5,233 nucleotides of DNA from Deltaproteobacteria bacterium (GTDB taxonomy: Bacteria; Myxococcota_A; UBA9160; UBA4427). Location: the NCBI GenBank assembly GCA_011051925.1, contig DRKE01000475.1, positions 1 to 5,233 of the forward strand. The letters are read 5' to 3'. A model generated the notes under the pieces. It ran no database searches. It had not been told where the DNA came from and saw nothing but the letters and a program-made list of their open reading frames with translations. Shown here one piece after another: positions 1 to 4,568 of the stretch (its first letter is position 1; the number at the start of each line of letters is the position of its first letter). A program made the translations under genes and the position numbers.

Positions 1-437
1 AAGGCGAAGGGAATCGCGCTCTCGCAGATCCACGCGGGAACGTCCCCGAAGGCCTTCGCCCCGAACTCGCGTTCCGCCATGACGAAGGCCCAGGCGTATC
101 GCGCGACGACGAAGCAGACGAAGGCCGTGAAGAGGCCGGTCACGAATTCCAGGAGCGCTCGCGGCCGAGGGGAAAGCAGTTTCGAAACGACGTCGATGGC
201 GATCTGCTTGTTGCCCCGGCTCGCGGCGAGCGCGCCAAAGAGGGCGATCCAGAGAACGAGGACGCGGAGGAACGCATCCGCCCAGCTCAAACCCGCATCG
301 AAGGCGTTTCGCAGGATGATCTGGAGGGGGGCCAGGACGACCAGGATGCCGAGCAGGAGAGCCAGGAAGCCGTCCTCGATCCAGTGCAGGAGATCGAGGA
401 TGCGGGCTCGTGGGTCGCTCGCCCCCACGAATCTCAC
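1..437 (-). CDS. TRAP transporter small permease, DctQ family (3' end beyond window)
   Basis: This is the small membrane subunit of a TRAP transporter. It pairs with the large DctM permease to import a substrate handed over by the periplasmic binding protein, driven by an ion gradient. The minus-strand frame is open from 437 to the window edge (145 codons). Three hydrophobic helices are visible at about residues 24-42, 56-73 and 95-120, and a fourth should lie beyond the edge. Between them sits the DctQ-typical stretch from R43-N44 through S51-W52 to S73-R74-G75, with W63 in the second helix. Recognition is from this pattern and from the gene order. The start is a GTG at 437 whose last bases overlap the TGA of the upstream binding-protein gene (GTGA), a classic translational-coupling arrangement. 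A second in-frame GTG at 428 is an alternative. Neither has a clear Shine-Dalgarno. The gene is missed if only ATG starts are considered. The family is confident; the exact start is not. Confidence 0.88.
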   Translation of the reverse strand, partial: MRFVGASDPRARILDLLHWIEDGFLALLLGILVVLAPLQIILRNAFDAGLSWADAFLRVLVLWIALFGALAASRGNKQIAIDVVSKLLSPRPRALLEFVTGLFTAFVCFVVARYAWAFVMAEREFGAKAFGDVPAWICESAIPFA

Positions 438-1555
438 TTCGCTTCGGGACCGGGCGGATCGGTCCTGGTCGGGGCTGCGGGTCTCGCGGCCCGCATTTCT
501 TCGACGAGTCCGACCATCTCGTCGATCCGCTCCTTCGAGTAGCGGTTCGATTCGCGCAGCCGACGGATCGCTTCGCGGCTGATGTCGTGCCAACGTTCGA
601 GCTCTTCTTCGGACGGAGGAGACAGGATCTCGATCCCCTGGTTGGCGAGGGCCCGGATCGCTCGTGTCTCGCCTTCGCGGGTTTCGAGATCGAGTCGATG
701 GGCGGCGTTCGCGATCTCCTCCCGCATGATCGACCGATCTTCGGGGCGAAGACGATCGAATGTCTTCCGATCGACGACGAAGACGCCGATCAGGTACATC
801 AGCGGAACATTCGTCATCGTTCGCACCTTCGTGTGCCACTGGAAGGCGATCGCACCCATCGGGGGTGCCGCCACGGTGTCGATGAGCCCGGTCTGGAGCG
901 CCGTATAGACATCGGCCGTCGGAAGGGGAATTGGCGAGACACCAGCGATCTCGAGAGCGGTCTGGCTCATGACGTCGTCTTCGGGAATCCAGATCCGGGC
1001 CTTCGGAAGATCCTCGACGCGTCGAATCGCGTTCTTCGAGAAGAGGTAGGCGAATCCGCCGTCCGTGATGGCGAGCGCCGTGAATCCGACCCGTGCGAGA
1101 CCGGTGGCGAGTTCGGGGTCCATCCGCTCGCGGACATGGTCGACTTCGGCATGGTTCCGGAAGAAGAGCGGCAGGCTGTAGATCTCGATGTCGGGATAGA
1201 CGCTGGCCAGGGGGCCGCTCGTGAGGGCGGCGCCCTGGATCTGGCCGATCCGCATCTTCCGCATCACGGTCTTGTCGCCCCCCATCACGCCCCCGGGATA
1301 GAATTTCAGCTTGACCCGGCCCGAGGTCCGGCGTTCGATCTCGCGGCCGGCCTCGCGCATCTGCGAGACGAAGCTGCTGCCTTCGGGCATCAGCGTGGCG
1401 ATCTTCAGGGTGCGAGCGGCCGCGGGCGGGGCGCCGAGCGAGAGCAGGAGACCCGCAAAGAGCAGCAGGAACGGGATGCCCATGCCGCGGCGAGAGCGGC
1501 CGACTCGGATGCGGGTCGGGCGGGGGCTGGAACTAGAAGAACTAGAAATAGTCAT
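434..1555 (-). CDS. TRAP transporter periplasmic binding protein, DctP family, TatP(T)-like
   Basis: This is the extracytoplasmic ligand-binding subunit of the TRAP transporter (373 aa as called). A signal peptide is clear: hydrophobic core at about 26-42, with cleavage likely after A45-A46-A47. The mature part begins RTLKIATLMPEGS, typical of DctP. Other family marks are F85-YPGG-V, the hinge region around 180-191, and ADVYTALQTGLIDT at 214-227. By eye, the RIWIP segment (187-191) aligns with the canonical KIRVP-type segment, so the usual carboxylate-binding arginine is W189. That fits TatP-type subunits, which work with TatT lipoproteins and are thought to bind non-standard, perhaps hydrophobic, ligands. 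The ATG at 1555 has GGAG (1560-1563) four bases upstream and overlaps the end of the tatT gene by 14 bp. ATG 1483 (M25) would give a more normal signal peptide but has no Shine-Dalgarno. Residues 4-10 are a serine run made by a 9-bp tandem repeat. The C-terminus (358-373) is a Pro-rich tail. Confidence 0.93.
   Translation of the reverse strand: MTISSSSSSSPRPTRIRVGRSRRGMGIPFLLLFAGLLLSLGAPPAAARTLKIATLMPEGSSFVSQMREAGREIERRTSGRVKLKFYPGGVMGGDKTVMRKMRIGQIQGAALTSGPLASVYPDIEIYSLPLFFRNHAEVDHVRERMDPELATGLARVGFTALAITDGGFAYLFSKNAIRRVEDLPKARIWIPEDDVMSQTALEIAGVSPIPLPTADVYTALQTGLIDTVAAPPMGAIAFQWHTKVRTMTNVPLMYLIGVFVVDRKTFDRLRPEDRSIMREEIANAAHRLDLETREGETRAIRALANQGIEILSPPSEEELERWHDISREAIRRLRESNRYSKERIDEMVGLVEEMRAARPAAPTRTDPPGPEAK
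1530..1547 (-). repeat. Perfect 9-bp tandem duplication at the tatT/dctP overlap
   Basis: On the minus strand TTCTAGTTC occurs twice head to tail. The first copy (1547-1539) contains the tatT stop codon TAG (1544-1542). The second (1538-1530) repeats the same stop in the same frame. Read in the dctP frame, each copy encodes Ser-Ser-Ser, giving most of the run S4-S10 ahead of the signal peptide. It looks like a slippage duplication tolerated because nine bases keep both frames. Confidence 0.85.
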
Positions 1556-2399
1556 CGGACTCCGCGAGCAGCCTGCGCGCCTCTTCCTGGGCCAGCACGT
1601 TGGCGAGGGTGAAGCCTTTCGCCTTCGGGTCGGCTTGGACCACTTCGTTCAGCAGCCGATCATGGAGATCCCGATCGAAGACGAGTCGGGCATACTGCCG
1701 GGCAAAGAGCAGTCTGGCCGTCAGGTTCCGCCCGTGAGAGTACTCGATGGCCGCCTCGAAATGTCGTCGGCCGAGTTCCGGGCGGCCCCCCATGCTCGCG
1801 GGTCGCAGGGTGTAGAGGATCCCCAGATAGAGCTGCGCGCCACCCTGGTCGAAATCCGGCTGAAGCTCCACCACCCGCTCCATCAGGGCCTGGACATGCG
1901 GGATCTGCGCGATGGCGTTCCAGTCGTCCGTGTTGGCCTGGATCCACGCGGCCCAGGCGCTCCCGAATCCGTAGAGCGCATCGAGATCCGAGGGCGTCGC
2001 CCGGGCGATCGTCTTCTCGAATTCTTCGAAGGGCAGGCGGTCGAGATGACAGAGATCGGAACGCTGCAGACACAGGGCCCGATCGCCGTACTGCCTGGCG
2101 CGCAGGGCGAGTTTCTTCGTTCGTTCGGGGTCGGTCACGAAAGCCGAGTTGTAGGCGGCGTAGAGGCGGGCGCCGGCGAGCAGGAGCGTCTGGTTTTCCG
2201 GGTCGCCCTCGATCAGCCCGTCGATGGCGATCAGGTAGGCGGGAGCCCCCTCGCGTACGAGATCGGGATCGTCCTGGTCCAGGACGGCAGAGGAAATGTC
2301 GTCCGCGAAGCGGATTGCTGTCCTGCTCGCGAGGTTCTGACACCCGATCAGCGGTAGAACAAAGATGACGACCCAGGATGTGACGAGCCGAGGGATCAT
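1542..2399 (-). CDS. tatT: TRAP-associated TPR-like lipoprotein TatT (T-component)
   Basis: This is a periplasm-facing lipoprotein that partners the TRAP binding protein in TPAT systems. In the characterised Treponema pallidum homologue it forms a trimer of TPR-like helical repeats with a hydrophobic pore. Residues 1-19 form a lipoprotein signal peptide with lipobox L17-I-G-C20; Q follows the Cys, so there is no Asp retention signal and an outer-membrane location is likely. The rest is almost all helical. Family-typical stretches are GAPAYLIAIDGLIEGDPENQ (51-70) with LLLAGARLYAAYN after it, GFGSAWAAWI (144-153), VELQPDFDQGGAQLYLGIL (177-195) and RRHFEAAIEY (211-220). Two extra cysteines (C110, C117) flank a short loop. 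The length of 285 aa is normal for the family. It is the first gene of the operon and overlaps the dctP gene by 14 bp. The start ATG at 2399 is fixed by the signal peptide; no good Shine-Dalgarno precedes it. Family assignment is confident from sequence pattern and context; the pore role is known only from the homologue. Confidence 0.92.
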   Translation of the reverse strand: MIPRLVTSWVVIFVLPLIGCQNLASRTAIRFADDISSAVLDQDDPDLVREGAPAYLIAIDGLIEGDPENQTLLLAGARLYAAYNSAFVTDPERTKKLALRARQYGDRALCLQRSDLCHLDRLPFEEFEKTIARATPSDLDALYGFGSAWAAWIQANTDDWNAIAQIPHVQALMERVVELQPDFDQGGAQLYLGILYTLRPASMGGRPELGRRHFEAAIEYSHGRNLTARLLFARQYARLVFDRDLHDRLLNEVVQADPKAKGFTLANVLAQEEARRLLAESDDYF

Positions 2400-2441
2400 T
2401 CGTGGATCAGTTTAGCCTGAAATCGGCGGATCGCCTGGAAA

Positions 2442-2456
2442 CGAAGGGATCCTTCG
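2442..2456. repeat. Short inverted repeat in the tatT upstream region
   Basis: CGAAGG-GAT-CCTTCG is a 6-bp perfect inverted repeat with a 3-base centre. It lies about 43 bp upstream of the tatT start, within the 208-bp divergent region (2400-2607) between tatT and the SIMPL-domain gene. It could be an operator for the transporter operon or a small hairpin in the leader; it is short enough to be chance. I found no convincing sigma-70 promoter on either strand in this region. Confidence 0.35.
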
Positions 2457-2536
2457 CGAACGAAATGAAAGGAGCACGAGCGCACCGGACGTCCCGTCGG
2501 AGTGTCGAAATCCGGGATGGCGCGGGATGCGATGCA

Positions 2537-2551
2537 GAGGCGCCGAGCCTC
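2537..2551. repeat. Short inverted repeat upstream of the SIMPL-domain gene
   Basis: GAGGC-GCCGA-GCCTC is a 5-bp perfect stem with a 5-base loop, 56 bp before the start codon of the plus-strand gene. It could be a regulator site or leader hairpin. It is short and GC-rich, so a chance origin is quite possible. Confidence 0.25.
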
Positions 2552-2590
2552 GCGCGATACGCGGTCATGTCGTTGCCGGCTACGATCCGC

Positions 2591-2600
2591 AAGGAGGAGG
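2591..2600 (+). promoter_or_regulatory. Strong Shine-Dalgarno that fixes the SIMPL gene start
   Basis: AAGGAGGAGG lies 7 bases before ATG 2608. It is the best ribosome binding site in the window and is decisive against the longer reading that would begin at 2527, because translation from 2608 begins directly with a signal peptide. Confidence 0.92.
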
Positions 2601-2607
2601 AACGGAC

Positions 2608-3300
2608 ATGTGGGGATGGATTCTTTCGGGCCTGTTGCTTTTCGGGGTATTGCCCACGTGGGCGCATGCGGAGGAGATCGTACGGAACCGGGTTTCGTTC
2701 CAGGTGGAGACGCGACGCGAAGTCGCGAACGACTGGGCGACGGCGCGCTTTGCCGTCCAGGCGGAGGGCAAGGATCTCGCGAGGATCGCGCAGACGGTCA
2801 ACACGCGGATGGCCGGCGCCCTCGCAAGGGCCCGGAAGACGAAGGGCATCGAGCTTCGAAGCGGCGCATACGTGACCCAGCCGGTCTACGAGGACGGGCG
2901 CGTCGTCCGGTGGCGGGCGCGACAGGAGTTCCGGGCGGAGACCCGCGATGTCGACCGCCTGGCGAAGCTGATCGGCCGACTCCAGGGGGAGTCCGTCCTG
3001 CTGGTGGGAGTCGATTTTTCGATCCGGCCGGAGACCCGCATGGCGGTCGAGGACGAACTGATCCAGGAGGCCCTGTCGGCCTTTCGTGCGCGGGCCAGCC
3101 TGATCGCAAGAGGGCTCGAGGCCTCGGGCTGGTCGTTGGTCTCCCTTTCGGTCGGCCGCCACGGCGTGCCGTTCCGCCGGATGGAGATGATGCGTGGGGA
3201 AGCGTCCGTTTCCGCGTTCGACGCCGTTCCGCCGCCGGCCTTCGAGGCAGGAAGCAGCGACATCCGGGTCCAGATCAGCGGAAGCGTCGAACTCGACTGA
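2608..3300 (+). CDS. Secreted SIMPL-domain (DUF541) protein
   Basis: This is a 230-residue exported protein made almost entirely of a SIMPL/DUF541 domain. Members of this family are periplasmic or surface proteins with poorly defined roles; some have been linked to oxidative-stress tolerance and they can form large assemblies. A signal peptide spans 1-21 (W4-ILSGLLLFGVLP, cleavage after AHA). The domain runs from about 28 to 230. An N-terminal strand with EVANDWATARFAVQAEGKD (38-56) leads to the family-typical helix with the T63-V-N-T pattern. Next comes the strand pair ELRSGAYVTQPVYEDG (82-97) leading to RWRARQEFRAETRDVDRLAKL. The second half holds GVDFSIRPE (134-142), the helix EALSAFRARASLIARGL (154-170) and a last strand DIRVQISGSVEL (218-229). 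Acid and basic residues are abundant and there is no membrane anchor after cleavage. It is divergent from the transporter operon and converges on the thioesterase gene, so it is probably a single-gene transcript. The biochemical function is unknown. Confidence 0.9.
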   Translation: MWGWILSGLLLFGVLPTWAHAEEIVRNRVSFQVETRREVANDWATARFAVQAEGKDLARIAQTVNTRMAGALARARKTKGIELRSGAYVTQPVYEDGRVVRWRARQEFRAETRDVDRLAKLIGRLQGESVLLVGVDFSIRPETRMAVEDELIQEALSAFRARASLIARGLEASGWSLVSLSVGRHGVPFRRMEMMRGEASVSAFDAVPPPAFEAGSSDIRVQISGSVELD

Positions 3301-3315
3301 GCGGAGCGTCCCGCT
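3300..3315. terminator. Possible weak bidirectional terminator hairpin
   Basis: AGCGG-AGCGTC-CCGCT forms a 5-bp stem starting in the stop codon of the SIMPL gene, inside the 23-bp gap between two converging genes. The position suits a shared terminator, but there is no T-tract on either strand, so the structural evidence is thin. Confidence 0.25.
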
Positions 3316-3323
3316 TCGTGGAT

Positions 3324-3728
3324 TCAGACCCGCTCCCGGTCCCCCTGGCGCAGGGACTCCGTGAGGAAGAAGGTGCCCGATGCGCGGGCGAGAACCTTGC
3401 CCTCCTCGTTCAACACTTCGCCTTCGGCATAGCCGAGGCTTCGCGTCAGTTCGCGCATCCGGGCGCGCGCCGTGATCCGTCCTCGCTGGACGGGACGGAA
3501 ATAGTTGACCTTGATCTCGACGGTGGCACAACCTCGGCCGGCGGGGAGGTGGTTCAGGATGGACCGGCCGAGGGCGGTGTCGAGAAGCGTGAAAAGGACG
3601 CCGCCGTGGGCGCGGTTGGCTCGACTCATGTGTTTCTGGGAGAGATCGAGTTGCAGGGTCGTCGAGCCATCGACCTCGCCGAGAAACTCGATGCCCATGT
3701 CGGAGGCGAATTCGGGTTCGTCGCTCAT
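3324..3728 (-). CDS. PaaI-like hotdog-fold acyl-CoA thioesterase
   Basis: This is a small cytoplasmic thioesterase expected to hydrolyse an acyl- or aryl-CoA, acting as a homo-oligomer (134 aa, the usual length for one hotdog domain). The hotdog helix carries H41-G-G-V-L-F-T-L-L-D50-T-A-L-G, the PaaI-type HGG signature, with D50 as the likely catalytic carboxylate. The strand VEIKVNYFRPVQRGRITARA and the end ARASGTFFL are also typical. The usual Asn-x-x-Gly before x-x-HGG is altered: S35 and N38 stand in those places. ATG 3728 is chosen over an in-frame ATG at 3821, because the conserved domain begins right after it and the longer form would overlap the upstream gene with non-conserved sequence. 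No Shine-Dalgarno precedes it. It lies 55 bp downstream of the NrsF-like gene on the same strand and may share its transcript. The substrate cannot be told from sequence. Confidence 0.9.
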   Translation of the reverse strand: MSDEPEFASDMGIEFLGEVDGSTTLQLDLSQKHMSRANRAHGGVLFTLLDTALGRSILNHLPAGRGCATVEIKVNYFRPVQRGRITARARMRELTRSLGYAEGEVLNEEGKVLARASGTFFLTESLRQGDRERV

Positions 3729-3735
3729 GCGGGCG

Positions 3736-3741
3736 ATTCTA
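3736..3741 (-). promoter_or_regulatory. Possible -10 element for the thioesterase gene
   Basis: The minus strand reads TAGAAT seven bases before the ATG at 3728, close to the TATAAT consensus. If used, transcription would start at or next to the ATG, giving a leaderless mRNA, which fits the lack of a Shine-Dalgarno. There is no good -35 hexamer at the right distance, so this is tentative. Confidence 0.25.
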
Positions 3742-3783
3742 GCCCAGGCGTGGCGAAGGAAGCCCGGCCCTGCGCACGTCGAT

Positions 3784-4419
3784 TCAGCCGCGAGGGACCA
3801 CACGGGAAGCGACGAAGGCACCCAGCAGACCGACGATCAGGATCGGTGAGAGGTGGGCCGTGAGGTTGTGATGAGATTGCGTCACGCAGGCAAGCTGCAT
3901 CCAGAACGCGGGAATCGCAGCCGCGGCCGCACCGGTGAGGAATCCGGCCCGGCCGGCCTGCAGGAGGGCGCGTCGGCGAAGCAGATGGAGGGCGAAGGCC
4001 CAGGGTGGCAGCGAGACGAGGAGCGTTTCAGCGAAACAGGCGGTGCGCATCGGCGCCGACGTCACCACGAGAGACGAGAACGCGTCGCTTCCCGCCACGA
4101 GGATCCACGCGATCATGAGCGCGACCGGCAAGTGCGGGCGTCGCAGGCTCCAGGGAGCACCGGGCGTACCCATCTCGAGTCCCACGGCGATGGCGGCGAA
4201 GCCCGTCGCCAGACCGATCGCGAGTTCGAAGGCGAAGCGCGGCGATGCCAGGATCTCCAGCCCGACGCCTTCGCGAAGCGCACCCTTCGCGAAGATCTCC
4301 GTCGTGACGAAGAGCCATGAGGCGGCAGACCAGATTCCCACCGCTCCGAGCCAGCGCATCGGCGGCCGGACGGGTTGGAGATCGGCAACCAGGGCTTCGA
4401 TGAAGTCGGAACGGTCCAC
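3784..4419 (-). CDS. NrsF-type (DUF1109) six-helix membrane protein, putative anti-sigma factor
   Basis: This inner-membrane protein (211 aa) resembles NrsF, which in Caulobacter holds the ECF sigma factor SigF at the membrane until heavy-metal or redox stress. The cytoplasmic N-terminus MDRSDFIEALVADLQPVRPP matches the family's opening motif. Six hydrophobic segments follow, at about 23-42, 62-81, 97-118, 128-147, 158-177 and 188-207. C128 and C178 occupy the places of the two cysteines I recall as needed for signalling in Caulobacter NrsF (C131 and C181). H183, H184 and H189 sit close to C178 and could help bind metal. The start is a GTG at 4419 with GGAG eleven bases upstream, rather far; the N-terminal motif supports it. 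The partner sigma gene that normally adjoins nrsF is absent: the gene on the far side is a divergent cytochrome and the gene downstream is a thioesterase. The family call is confident; the regulatory role is inferred. Confidence 0.82.
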   Translation of the reverse strand: MDRSDFIEALVADLQPVRPPMRWLGAVGIWSAASWLFVTTEIFAKGALREGVGLEILASPRFAFELAIGLATGFAAIAVGLEMGTPGAPWSLRRPHLPVALMIAWILVAGSDAFSSLVVTSAPMRTACFAETLLVSLPPWAFALHLLRRRALLQAGRAGFLTGAAAAAIPAFWMQLACVTQSHHNLTAHLSPILIVGLLGAFVASRVVPRG

Positions 4420-4431
4420 GTCGGTCTGCGC

Positions 4432-4449
4432 TCCGGGTGATCCGGGTGA
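4432..4449. repeat. Perfect 9-bp tandem repeat in the divergent intergenic region
   Basis: TCCGGGTGA occurs twice in direct succession, just upstream of the nrsF-like GTG (4419) and on the far side from the cytochrome start. It would lie in the 5' untranslated leader of the nrsF-like gene. It may be an operator with two half-sites or a simple slippage product. Confidence 0.6.
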
Positions 4450-4469
4450 TGGGAAACCTCTGGAGCGTC

Positions 4470-4495
4470 TACGACCGGTTCCGATGTCCGGTTAC
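4470..4495 (-). promoter_or_regulatory. Candidate ECF sigma (SigF/ECF16-type) promoter for the NrsF-like gene
   Basis: The minus strand reads GTAACC (4495-4490), 16 bases, then CGTA (4473-4470). I recall the Caulobacter SigF promoter consensus as GTAACC-N16-CGAA, so this is a match with one mismatch and the exact spacing. Transcription would begin near 4463, giving a leader of about 44 bases before GTG 4419. AACCGG is also repeated here with a 13-bp period, which could instead mark a repressor or activator site. The consensus is from memory and no genome-wide search was possible. Confidence 0.4.
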
Positions 4496-4568
4496 GAGGG
4501 GCACCGTGGGGATCGGACGAGGATCGGGCCGATTGCGCGTCCTCTGGAACTGGGCGAAGGTCGGCGCC

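Noticed and set aside
1481..1555. Twin-arginine (Tat) signal in the DctP N-terminus (SRRGMGI)
   Set aside because: Two arginines precede the hydrophobic core, but the F-L-K part of the Tat consensus is missing and the second arginine lies only two residues before the alternative start M25. A Sec signal is the simpler reading.
410..1612. Long plus-strand open frame opposite the DctP gene (400 codons)
   Set aside because: The product is Arg/Asp/Gly-rich low-complexity sequence with no family pattern, and it lies antisense to a clear DctP. Long antisense frames are expected in GC-rich coding DNA.
1311..2357. Long plus-strand open frame opposite tatT (348 codons)
   Set aside because: Antisense shadow of the tatT gene and the dctP 5' end. 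The composition is unlike a folded protein, and it has no Shine-Dalgarno and no recognisable domain.
2527..2607. N-terminal extension of the SIMPL-domain protein from ATG 2527
   Set aside because: It would bury the strong Shine-Dalgarno at 2591-2600 and put 27 unrelated residues ahead of a well-formed signal peptide.
2400..2607. Sigma-70 promoters for tatT and the SIMPL gene (TAAACT on the minus strand, TACGAT near 2581 on the plus strand)
   Set aside because: Neither hexamer has a reasonable -35 partner at 16-18 bases, so I cannot support a call.
2502..3863. Plus-strand open frame of 453 codons spanning the SIMPL and thioesterase region
   Set aside because: It is out of frame with the SIMPL gene and antisense to the thioesterase. 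It merges two unrelated loci and shows only Arg/Gly/Pro-rich sequence.
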